Part shown: positions 42,131 to 49,922 of the stretch, one piece after another | How the letters are laid out: every line of letters begins with the position of its first letter | Position numbering within the stretch: the first letter of the stretch is position 1 | Origin: Eggerthellaceae bacterium | GTDB lineage: Bacteria; Actinomycetota; Coriobacteriia; Coriobacteriales; Eggerthellaceae | Direction of reading: 5' to 3' | Assembly (NCBI GenBank): GCA_910575165.1 | Contig: CAJTDS010000009.1 | Coordinates: forward strand, 1 to 64,000 | DNA length: 64,000 nt | Made by a program: the position numbers and the translations under genes | The notes under the pieces: generated by a model | Database searches by the model: none | What the model was told of the DNA's origin: nothing | The model's input: only the letters and a program-made list of their open reading frames with translations

Positions 42131-42150
42131 ACAGATAAACGGTATCGGCA

Positions 42151-42177
42151 AGACCGCGACCTGCAAGGTTGCGGTCT
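42151..42177 (+). other. Stable hairpin in the flavoprotein-luxR interval
   Basis: AGACCGCGACC pairs with GGTTGCGGTCT around TGCAA, about 35 nt before the LuxR start. It may stabilise the message or attenuate it. Confidence 0.35.
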
Positions 42178-42211
42178 GCCGCTTTGCCAGACCGCATTCA
42201 AGGGGGAGGTT

Positions 42212-43750
42212 ATGGGGAAGTCGGACTCTTACGGTGCGGACGGGAAATCCACCGTCGAGGGCGCGCCTTTGGTTGTGGAGCGCGAGAGCTATGTCCTCGC
42301 GGCGATGGGCCTGGCGCTGTGCATAGCTATCCCCGAGGCTTCGCGGTATACGGCTCTTTGGAGCACCGATGCGCCCCTTGCCAGTCTGTCCACCGTGGCG
42401 AAGGCCGCGTTTCTCGTCGTTCTCGCTCTGATCGTCCGCCATGTCGCCAAGAGGTCGTTTCGGCCGCTCTACCAGCATCGTGCGATACCGGTTTTGCTCG
42501 CATTGCTGCAGACATGCGGGTTTTCCCTACTGGCTGCAGCTTCGTTCGGAGTAGCCCTTCCGCCATGGACGTCGGTTCTGCGCTCGACGCTGCTCGAGTC
42601 GTCGCTGCTGTTGTTCCCCGTGTTCGTCAGCTTCTACGCTCGCACGAGCGTGCGTACCGCGGTGTCGTCGTTCGTGCTGGCGGTTATCGTCGCCGGCACT
42701 ACCCAGATCTGCATGGCGTTGCTTCCCGTCACCGTTGCCGTCGGCTGCGTGTTCGCGTTCGCGCCGCTTTCCATCGTGCTTCTGCGTTTGGCGGACCGGC
42801 GCACAAGGGTCGACACCTGCTGGTACCTGTCGCTGCCGGAGCGGGACCGGGGCGTGTTTGCGGACGAATGCGACGACCCTTGCCCGCCGAAAAGGCGGAC
42901 CGACCGGGACAACCTTCCGTCGCGTGCGGCTCTGTACGCCACCATCGCCCTGCTCTCGTTCGCGGTGGCTGCCATTCATCTGTCCTGGCAAGGCGTGCGC
43001 GATGACGAGGGCATGGCGGTGCTGGTGCAGGTGTGCGCCGGCATCGGCGCGGTGCTGGCGGGCAACATCCTTCTGGCGATGCGCCGCACCTTGGAAGACT
43101 CCGAGATGTTCGAGCTGACGCGGCTGGCGGTGCTGTCCCTGCTGGCCGGCACGCTCTACTTCGCCTCGCTGCTGAGCGGCTCCTTCGTGGTGCTGGTGAC
43201 GATTCCCCTGAACATCGTCTACGTAGCCGTTCTGCTGCTGGCATGGCTGGCTCCCTTCGCCTACGCTGAAACGCGGGATCCGACCGTTGTCAGCTGCGAT
43301 GCGTTCCTGGCCAAGCGCCTGGGCGTTGTCATTGGGGTTCGGCTGATGGGCGAGGCCACGTCGATGGGGCTCGATTGGCTGAGCGGTGCAATGGTGGTGG
43401 CGTCGCTGGGCGGCCTGATAGCGCTGAACGTGGGGCAGCTGCTCTGGCTGGCGAGGCGGCGCCGCAGCAGCGAGGATGAAGGCCCCGATCGGGTGCAGCT
43501 CGATGGCGAGGAGATTCGCGATAGGGCCTGCGCGAGCGTGGGTGGCCGCTACCGGTTGACGCCGCGCGAGCAGGAGGTGCTCGGCCTGCTGGTGCGGGGG
43601 CGCACGGCGAGCTATATCGCCGAAGCCCTGTTCATCTCCGGCACGACGGCGAAAACCCACATCAAGCACATCTACCAGAAAACGGGCGTTCAGTCGAAGC
43701 AGGAGCTTTTGGATATCGTCGAAGAGGAGCAGAAGGTCATCGCCGGCTGA
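42212..43750 (+). CDS. LuxR-family regulator with N-terminal multi-helix membrane half
   Basis: 512 residues from ATG 42212 behind AAGGGGGAGG. Ten to twelve hydrophobic helices are interrupted by a charged loop at about 205-235 (PERDRGVFADECDDPCPPKR). The C-terminal LuxR HTH reads LTPREQEVLGLLVRGRTASY, then SGTTAKTHIKHIYQKTGVQS. It follows the double-FMN flavoprotein on the same strand (153-nt gap) and is the third regulator of this architecture in the window. It is likely to sense the flavoprotein's substrate or membrane redox state and control that gene. Confidence 0.8.
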   Translation: MGKSDSYGADGKSTVEGAPLVVERESYVLAAMGLALCIAIPEASRYTALWSTDAPLASLSTVAKAAFLVVLALIVRHVAKRSFRPLYQHRAIPVLLALLQTCGFSLLAAASFGVALPPWTSVLRSTLLESSLLLFPVFVSFYARTSVRTAVSSFVLAVIVAGTTQICMALLPVTVAVGCVFAFAPLSIVLLRLADRRTRVDTCWYLSLPERDRGVFADECDDPCPPKRRTDRDNLPSRAALYATIALLSFAVAAIHLSWQGVRDDEGMAVLVQVCAGIGAVLAGNILLAMRRTLEDSEMFELTRLAVLSLLAGTLYFASLLSGSFVVLVTIPLNIVYVAVLLLAWLAPFAYAETRDPTVVSCDAFLAKRLGVVIGVRLMGEATSMGLDWLSGAMVVASLGGLIALNVGQLLWLARRRRSSEDEGPDRVQLDGEEIRDRACASVGGRYRLTPREQEVLGLLVRGRTASYIAEALFISGTTAKTHIKHIYQKTGVQSKQELLDIVEEEQKVIAG

Positions 43751-43885
43751 GCGCGGGCGCGTTGCCGCTTTGCGAGGCGCCCCCTGCGCTGCTCCCTCCC
43801 CGCCCCCAACCCCATCCCCTGTATCTCGCGGGCGGGCGCTTGTGCGCACACAACATGTTGATTCCGCCCGGCGGCTAACTTGTGG

Positions 43886-43913
43886 GCGACATTTCTAGAT
43901 TCGTGACTATAAT
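43886..43913 (+). promoter_or_regulatory. Promoter upstream of menB
   Basis: GCGACA (43886-43891), a 16-bp spacer, then TATAAT (43908-43913). The predicted start is near 43920, 33 nt before an intrinsic terminator. Confidence 0.5.
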
Positions 43914-43952
43914 AGGCCCATCGCAATCGAACCCCCTAAACGCACTCGCGAC

Positions 43953-43979
43953 GCCGCTTCAACGCACAGCGGCTTTTTT
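43953..43979 (+). terminator. Intrinsic terminator in the menB leader (attenuator or sRNA end)
   Basis: GCCGCT (43953-43958) pairs with AGCGGC (43968-43973), followed by T6. It lies between a good promoter and menB, so it either ends a short RNA of about 60 nt or conditionally stops menB transcription; it would also stop read-through from luxR. Confidence 0.6.
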
Positions 43980-44072
43980 GCTGTGGAGCGCAAACCTTGA
44001 CCGAACGGCTTTCCGCAAGCGCGTCGGCCGGCAGCGCTCGGTTTGGATCGTACTTGGTGGAAAAGGGGAGCC

Positions 44073-44942
44073 ATGGCCCACGATACGCACGATGCGTCGC
44101 AGTCCGAGACCTTCGCCTGGAAAGCGGGCAAGGCCTACCGTGAAATCATCTACGAAACCATGGACGGCATCGCCAAGATTACCATCAACCGGCCGCATCG
44201 TCGTAACGCCTTCACGCCGCTTACGGTCACCGAACTCTACGATGCGTTCTCGGAAGCGCGCGACGACGCCTCCGTCGGCGTCATCATCCTCACCGGCGCC
44301 AACCATGACGGACGCCCCGAGGACCAGGCCTTCTGCAGCGGCGGCGACCAGAAGGTGCGCGGCAACGGCGGCTACGTGGGCGAGGACAACATCCCGCGCC
44401 TGAACGTGCTCGATCTGCAGCGCCTCATCCGCGTGGTGCCCAAGCCGGTCATCGCCATGGTCAACGGCTACTCCATCGGCGGGGGCAACATCCTGCAGCT
44501 TCTGTGCGATCTCACCATTGCCGCGGAAACGGCGAAGTTCGGCCAGACCGGCCCCAAGGTGGGCAGCTTCGACGCCGGCTACGGCGCGGGCTATTTGGCC
44601 GCCGTGGTGGGGCAGAAGAAGGCGCGCGAGATCTGGTTCCTCTGCCGACAGTACACCGCCGCCGAGGCCGAGGCCATGGGCATGGCGAACAAGGTGGTGC
44701 CCTTCGACCAGCTGGAGGCGGAGTGCGTGGCTTGGGCCCGCGAGATGCTTGCCCTCAGCCCCACGGCGCTGCGCCTGATGAAGGCATCGCTGAACGCCGC
44801 CACCGACGGCGTAGCCGGTCTGCAGCAGCTCGGCGGCGACGCCACGCTGCTGTTCTACACCACCGACGAGGCGAAAGAGGGCCGCGACGCCTTCAAGGAG
44901 AAGCGCACCCCCGACTTCGGGCAGTTCCCGGTCTTTCCGTAG
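44073..44942 (+). CDS. menB: 1,4-dihydroxy-2-naphthoyl-CoA synthase (MenB)
   Basis: 289 residues of the crotonase fold. Recognisable MenB features are [20 protein letters not shown], the oxyanion-hole strand [54 protein letters not shown] with the catalytic Asp, and the C-terminal [14 protein letters not shown]. It cyclises O-succinylbenzoyl-CoA to dihydroxynaphthoyl-CoA, the ring-closing step of menaquinone synthesis. AAAAGGGGAG precedes ATG 44073. A MenE-MenC fusion, the preceding two steps of the pathway, lies 141 nt downstream on the same strand. Confidence 0.93.
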   Translation: MAHDTHDASQSETFAWKAGKAYREIIYETMDGIAKITINRPHRRNAFTPLTVTELYDAFSEARDDASVGVIILTGANHDGRPEDQAFCSGGDQKVRGNGGYVGEDNIPRLNVLDLQRLIRVVPKPVIAMVNGYSIGGGNILQLLCDLTIAAETAKFGQTGPKVGSFDAGYGAGYLAAVVGQKKAREIWFLCRQYTAAEAEAMGMANKVVPFDQLEAECVAWAREMLALSPTALRLMKASLNAATDGVAGLQQLGGDATLLFYTTDEAKEGRDAFKEKRTPDFGQFPVFP

Positions 44943-45083
44943 AAGGCGCGCCCTCGGGCTTCCTCGGGCCGCACTCGCTTCCGGCGCAGGCGGCGCGAAG
45001 GGACGTCAGGCAGGCAGCTGCGTTTTCGGCGGGAAGGCGGCAGATGACAGACGACGGATGGCAAGGAGCTGCGGCGTAGGTAG

Positions 45084-48000
45084 ATGATCGGCGAATTCGA
45101 ACAATCGGTGCGGATGCATCCCCACAGGACCTTCTTTGCCTTCGTGGCGAAGGACGGGTCCGTGGAATCCTACACCTATTGGGAGGCTCGCCTGCTCTCC
45201 GCCGCCATCGCGCGTCGGCTCATGGACCACGGCGTCCGCCAGGGCGACTACGTTGCCGTCGATTTGGCGAACCATCCCATGCTCGTGTTCCTGTCGCTTG
45301 CGGCGGCCTACGGCGGCTTCGGGCTGGTGCTGCTGAACCATCGCCTGACCGAGGCGGAGAAGATGTCGCGCCTATTCGATATGGAGCGCGCCCCCGGCGT
45401 GCGGCTGTCGTCGCGGTTGAACCAGGCCACGGCCGAGCAGCTGATGGAGACGTGCGTCGCCCAGGTGGCGGGCTTGCCCGTGGGGGCTGCGGCAGGGGCG
45501 CTGTCCCAGGGCGGCGCATCGGGCCCCCTTGCCGGGTTCGGCCGGCGCAGCGCCTCTACCAGCATCTCCTTCGACGACGCGAGCGCAACGAAGCACTACG
45601 GCATCGACATTCCCACCCGGGCCATGCGCGCTCGGGCGCGGGATGCAGCCCTGCCCCAGCCGCTGCAGGCGCGGCCGGCCCCCCATACCTCCTCGGCGTC
45701 GGTGCGGCGCGGTCGTGCCCGGCAGCAGGCGCGCGTGCAGGCCGCCACCAGCCGCGCGGAAGCGGAAAGCAGCATCGTCCATTTCGCCGAGCATGCCGTG
45801 CGCGTGTTCTCGCCGTCGGCCCGGGCGGTGGTCATGTTCACGTCAGGAAGCACCGGGCGGTCGAAAGCCGTGCCGCTGACCTGGAACAACCTGTGCTCTT
45901 CGGCGCGCATCGCCAACCGCAACCTGTCCGTTTCCGAAGCCAGCCGCTGGCAGCTGGCGCTGCCGCTCTACCATGTGGGCGGCTTCCAGATGATGGTGCG
46001 CAGCGTGCTGGCCGATGCGTCGTTCACGCTGTACGAGGGGTTCAATCCCCGCCAGCTGCTCGACGACGCTCCCCGCATCGGCGCCACCCATGTGTCGGTG
46101 GTGGACAAGATGCTGCAGGACTTGCTTGACCTGGCCGAATCGAGCGCCGCCTACAAGCAGGCTCTGCGCGGCTATCGCTGCGTGCTGCTGGGAGGGGCGG
46201 CGCCCAACCAGAGCTCGCTGACGCGCAGCATCACGCTGCAGGTGCGCCTGTTCGCCAGCTACGGCATGACCGAGACGTCCAGCATGATTGCGAACAGTCT
46301 GGTCACGCCCGGCTACGAAGGAGGCCTGCGGCTGCTTTCCGGCTACAGCGCCCATATCATCGACCCCGACGAGGACGGCGTGGGTCGCTTGGCCGTGAAG
46401 GGCTGCGGCGTGTTCGACAGCTACCTGAACGCCCGGGCCACGCGCACGGTGGACGGCTACTTCCTCACGGGGGACAGCGCGGCCTTCCGCGACGGGCGCC
46501 TGTACGTGCAGGAGCGCACGGAGGACCTGTTTGTGTCTGGCGGCGAGAACGTCTATCCCGCCGAGATCCGCAAGAAGCTGCTGGACATCCCCGCGGTGGC
46601 CGATGCCTTCGTCTTCGGAGCGCCCGACCCGGTGTGGGGTCGGCGGCCGGTGGCGTTCGTGGAGCGCAAGGCGCCTCATCCCCTTGCCGATCTGCAGCTG
46701 AGCGCGCAGACCAACCTGCAGCTGGCCGCCGAGGTGCGCGAGGGCCTGGCTCACCGGCTGTCCAGGGTGTACCTGCCCGACGCTGTGTTCGCGCTGGACG
46801 CGTTTCCCCGCACCGGCGTGGGCAAGGTCGACCGCCAGGCGCTGCTTCAGCGCTTCGACGAGCGCATCCTTGTAAAGAAGGTGGTGCTGCACCGCATCCG
46901 ACTGCCGTTCAAAAAACCCTTCCGCACGTCGAAGGGCACGCTGAGGGCTCGGGAATCGCTGCTGGTGCAGGTGATCGACCACGAGGGGCGCAGCGGCCTG
47001 GGCGAGTGCGTGGCGTTCTCCAGCGACTGGTACCTGCCCGAAACGCTTCGCGACGACCTGCCTGTTCTGCGCGACACGCTGGCGCCGGCGCTCATCGGGC
47101 GGCCCATGCTCCATCCGGCCGACGCGTTCGACGCGCTGTCAGCCGTTCCCGGTGCGCTGCCGTATCCGCTGGCCATGGGAGCTATCGAGTCGGCGGTGTG
47201 GGACCTGTACGGTCGCATCACGGGCAAGCCGTTGTGGAAGCTGCTGAACGAATGCTATGCCGAGGAATGCGCCGCCGCCGTTGCCGAGAGCGCCTCCGAA
47301 CCGGCTCAGCCCAGCGCCAGCGGCCCGGTTTTCGGCGCGCCCGTTACGGGGGCAGCGTCGGGCGTCGTTGTGGGCGCTTCCGCCGGGTCGCCCAGCTCGG
47401 CGGGGGCGGAAGCGGCTCCCGCCATGATCGACAGCATGCGCGCCGTGCCGGCCGGCGCGGTTATCGGCATGGGGTCGGTGGCGGAGGTGCTTGCTTCGGC
47501 CCGCCAGTCGGTTCAGGCCGGCTACAAGCGCTTGAAGCTCAAGGTGGCCCCCGGTTGCGCCTACGCTCTGGCGCGTGCGGTGCGGGAGGCGTTTCCCGAC
47601 ATCGTCATCACGCTGGACGCGAACCAGAGCTTCTGGGAGAGCCAGGCCGACGAGCTGCGGGCGCTGGCCGATCTGGACATCGCCTGGATCGAAGAGCCCC
47701 TGCGGCCCAGCGGCCGGGCAGGCGAGGCCCCGGGCGATTTGTTCGCGCGCCTGGCCCAGCTGCAGCGCACCATGAAGACGCCCATCTGCCTGGACGAGTC
47801 CATTGCGCGACCGCGGGACCTGCTTCGGGCTCTTTCGTATCCCGAGCTGTGCTGCTACGCGGTGAAGGTGGGGAAGATGGGCGGCATCGCCCCTACGCTG
47901 CGCTTCGTGGCGCTGGCCGCTGAACGCGGGCTGCAGCTGTGGATGGGCGGCATGTACGACACCGGCATCTCCCGCCGCGTGGCCGCCGCGTTCGAGACGC

Positions 48001-48194
48001 TGCCCGGCATGGACGTCCCCGGCGACATCGGCTCCACCGCCCGCTACTTCCATACCGACATCGCCACGCCCCCCTACGCCGTGGAGGCAGGCAGCATCTA
48101 CCTGAACCGCCCCCCGTTCGTCTCGGGCCTGGGCTGCGTTCTCAACGAGCCGGCCCTCGAGTCCGTTACTTTGGAGCGCATCGCCGTAGAATAG
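45084..48194 (+). CDS. menE-menC: Bifunctional O-succinylbenzoate-CoA ligase (MenE) / O-succinylbenzoate synthase (MenC) fusion
   Basis: 1036 residues. Residues 1 to about 592 are MenE, an adenylate-forming ligase: P-loop VVMFTSGSTGRSKAVPLTW (about 248-266), LLGGAAPN, ASYGMTETSSM, TGDSAAF, ERTEDLFVSGGENVYP and the catalytic Lys in FPRTGVGKVDRQ. Residues about 595-1036 are MenC of the enolase superfamily: KRLKLKVAPG, TLDANQSFW, WIEEPL, CLDESIA and AVKVGKMGG, the K-x-K/D/E/D/K set. MenC makes O-succinylbenzoate and MenE activates it, so the fusion joins consecutive steps; the domain order is opposite to reaction order. Two low-complexity insertions (about 130-232 in MenE and 728-795 in MenC) are unusual. 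The start is uncertain: AAGGAG lies 15 nt before the ATG and a GTG lies at 45109. Confidence 0.9.
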   Translation: MIGEFEQSVRMHPHRTFFAFVAKDGSVESYTYWEARLLSAAIARRLMDHGVRQGDYVAVDLANHPMLVFLSLAAAYGGFGLVLLNHRLTEAEKMSRLFDMERAPGVRLSSRLNQATAEQLMETCVAQVAGLPVGAAAGALSQGGASGPLAGFGRRSASTSISFDDASATKHYGIDIPTRAMRARARDAALPQPLQARPAPHTSSASVRRGRARQQARVQAATSRAEAESSIVHFAEHAVRVFSPSARAVVMFTSGSTGRSKAVPLTWNNLCSSARIANRNLSVSEASRWQLALPLYHVGGFQMMVRSVLADASFTLYEGFNPRQLLDDAPRIGATHVSVVDKMLQDLLDLAESSAAYKQALRGYRCVLLGGAAPNQSSLTRSITLQVRLFASYGMTETSSMIANSLVTPGYEGGLRLLSGYSAHIIDPDEDGVGRLAVKGCGVFDSYLNARATRTVDGYFLTGDSAAFRDGRLYVQERTEDLFVSGGENVYPAEIRKKLLDIPAVADAFVFGAPDPVWGRRPVAFVERKAPHPLADLQLSAQTNLQLAAEVREGLAHRLSRVYLPDAVFALDAFPRTGVGKVDRQALLQRFDERILVKKVVLHRIRLPFKKPFRTSKGTLRARESLLVQVIDHEGRSGLGECVAFSSDWYLPETLRDDLPVLRDTLAPALIGRPMLHPADAFDALSAVPGALPYPLAMGAIESAVWDLYGRITGKPLWKLLNECYAEECAAAVAESASEPAQPSASGPVFGAPVTGAASGVVVGASAGSPSSAGAEAAPAMIDSMRAVPAGAVIGMGSVAEVLASARQSVQAGYKRLKLKVAPGCAYALARAVREAFPDIVITLDANQSFWESQADELRALADLDIAWIEEPLRPSGRAGEAPGDLFARLAQLQRTMKTPICLDESIARPRDLLRALSYPELCCYAVKVGKMGGIAPTLRFVALAAERGLQLWMGGMYDTGISRRVAAAFETLPGMDVPGDIGSTARYFHTDIATPPYAVEAGSIYLNRPPFVSGLGCVLNEPALESVTLERIAVE

Positions 48195-48318
48195 CGCCGC
48201 AGACGCCCAGCCGTTTTGCGCCCCGTGCCCAGCGCTCCGCCCCCGCGCGTTCCGCCCCCTTCGCCTATCGCCAGCGCCCTCGCGTCCTTTCGCCCTCGGC
48301 GGCCTTCTTTCATCTCGT

Positions 48319-48382
48319 GGAGCCCGCACAATCGGCAGGTTCATGCAGAATAATTCACGAACCTGCCGATTGTGCGGGCTCC
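48319..48382. repeat. Dispersed hairpin repeat, copy E (perfect 24-bp arms)
   Basis: Arms 48319-48342 (GGAGCCCGCACAATCGGCAG then GTTC) and 48359-48382 are exact reverse complements around a 16-nt loop, ATGCAGAATAATTCAC. The loop and inner GGTTC/GAACC match copies A-D; the outer 18 bp of the arms do not. The right arm supplies the last codons and stop of the endonuclease-domain gene on the minus strand. Confidence 0.8.
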
Positions 48383-49428
48383 TGCAGCAGGCTTGGCTGA
48401 GGAAGCCTCGGCGAAGGTGCATCATCAGCCGAAAAAGGCAGTTCGGGACAGTCGGTTCCGCATCCGCGGCTCGCCCACAATCGCACCTGCTGGTTGGTCC
48501 AATCCCCCAGGTCTCGCCCCTGCCCCCTTCTGAGCGCATGCGACACAATCGAGGCGAACTCCCAGAAGGCACCCCATTCGTTCACCTGGTCCTTCGTGAG
48601 CGTGATGACCGTATAACCCATTCTCTGCAAAACGTTGCGTTTCGCGGCATCTGCGTTGAGGGAGCGCGTGTTGGCGTGCGCCCAATCGCTATCATACTCG
48701 ACGAGAACCTTCTGCCGCCGCCACAGGAGGTCTGCCCTCACATACCCTCGCTTTGCGAGCCTGCGCAGGTTCGGGGGTATCGTGATTCTTGCGTTCATCT
48801 CGGGTTTCGGCAATCCCATGCCGCCCTTTTGCTTGGGAAGGCAGAGCAGCAGGGCAAGTGTCGTCTCCATAGGCGAGGCGGACGCCTCAACGATGAATGG
48901 CGCCACGCGACGGGCCGCTTTGGATCCTGTTACCCCGGAAGCTCTGTTGAGGTAGTCCCTCAGTTCTGCGATGTCTAGGACAGGGGACCGGTCATGCATC
49001 CCGCGCGGGTCTCGGGGGTCCTTTCGGTATGCCGAACATAGCTCGCTCGCGCATTCGGCAAGCTGCAAAGGGGGCAATTCTCGAGCAAGATTCGCCACGG
49101 TCAGTGCCGGAATCGGAATCAGGTACCCCTCTGGGAGGAGCGCGAAGGACCGGGGAGGGAGGGGCGTACTGCAAACGAGGCATCGGAAGATCGATGACTG
49201 ACTGCGGCGATTGGGGCTGGAGACGAGGGCGCTCACGGGATCTTCGAAGATGCCCGGGTATGCAGACTGCAGGTTTCTGGCATCGGAGCAAGAGGGCATC
49301 AGTTCCATGTATCTTCTCGCGTAGTCGTCGGTTGTAGAGCCGACGGTTGCCAGAGCGCGGGCGACTTGTCGGTCGGATGCCTTCCGATAAAACGATAAAG
49401 CACTTCGTGCCGCCAAGACGAATCCCAC
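48355..49428 (-). CDS. DUF559/Vsr-like endonuclease-domain protein
   Basis: 357 residues with a GTG start at 49428 (other starts possible; the ribosome-binding site is weak). Residues about 225-300 form a restriction-endonuclease-like core: RADLLWRRQKVLVEYDS, with Asp and Glu placed as in PD-(D/E)xK folds, then a conserved Asp/Lys/Arg helix (DAAKRNVLQRMGYTVITLTK) typical of DUF559/Vsr-type domains. The N-terminal half has a CLVC/SSIFRCL segment and an LPEGY strand and resembles the regulator-like part of type IV antitoxin-type proteins; this is only suggestive. The C-terminus (LLQEPAQSAGS) is encoded by hairpin repeat E. It stands alone. Function: probably DNA cleavage in defence or mobile contexts. 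Confidence 0.6.
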   Translation of the reverse strand: MGFVLAARSALSFYRKASDRQVARALATVGSTTDDYARRYMELMPSCSDARNLQSAYPGIFEDPVSALVSSPNRRSQSSIFRCLVCSTPLPPRSFALLPEGYLIPIPALTVANLARELPPLQLAECASELCSAYRKDPRDPRGMHDRSPVLDIAELRDYLNRASGVTGSKAARRVAPFIVEASASPMETTLALLLCLPKQKGGMGLPKPEMNARITIPPNLRRLAKRGYVRADLLWRRQKVLVEYDSDWAHANTRSLNADAAKRNVLQRMGYTVITLTKDQVNEWGAFWEFASIVSHALRRGQGRDLGDWTNQQVRLWASRGCGTDCPELPFSADDAPSPRLPQPSLLQEPAQSAGS

Positions 49429-49823
49429 CTTCCGGTCCTTTCGTGCGACGCCTCCGTCCCGTCCCCTGGCAACACCTTATCAGAGTGGTCTTGCGGAACC
49501 ATGACAGGGATTTGCTTGCTTGCTGAACTGGTCGCATGCAGCAATCATCAAAGCAGGGGAATGGGTTCTTGCAGAAAGGGACGCTTGCCGGGAAGCGCAT
49601 CTTTCCGAGAAGCGCTATACCTGCGAAGCGATTCGCAGAGGAAGAGGGGCTGGGGCTCTTCGCGAGTTTCGGAGGGATGAAAAGGGGTGCGCCTCCGCTT
49701 GGCAAGTCTGGAATTGGCGGAAAACCTACGGTAGAGAATGAAAAATCGCAGCAAATCTGTATACAAACGGTAACAAGATGCGAAATGTTGCATAGAGGCG
49801 CGCTGCTGTCCCGATTGTTGGGG
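49429..49823. other. Intergenic stretch upstream of the APC permease
   Basis: About 395 bp, with an AT-richer patch at 49735-49795. Open frames on both strands (for example from 49536) lack family features; I see no RNA gene. Confidence 0.4.
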
Positions 49824-49829
49824 TATGAT
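49824..49829 (+). promoter_or_regulatory. -10 box of the APC permease gene
   Basis: TATGAT after GTTGGGG, 94 nt before the ATG at 49923. No clear -35. Confidence 0.35.
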
Positions 49830-49922
49830 GCCACCAATGGACGAAGAGCTTGCGTCGGAGGCTGCTCGCACAAGCCAGAGAGCAGCCGAACAGGCCAAGC
49901 GCTCAGGAAAGGGGTTCAACCC

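Noticed and set aside
45043-45079. An 11-codon upstream frame before the MenE-MenC gene that could couple translation
   Set aside because: Too short to judge and without conserved features; the downstream start itself is uncertain.
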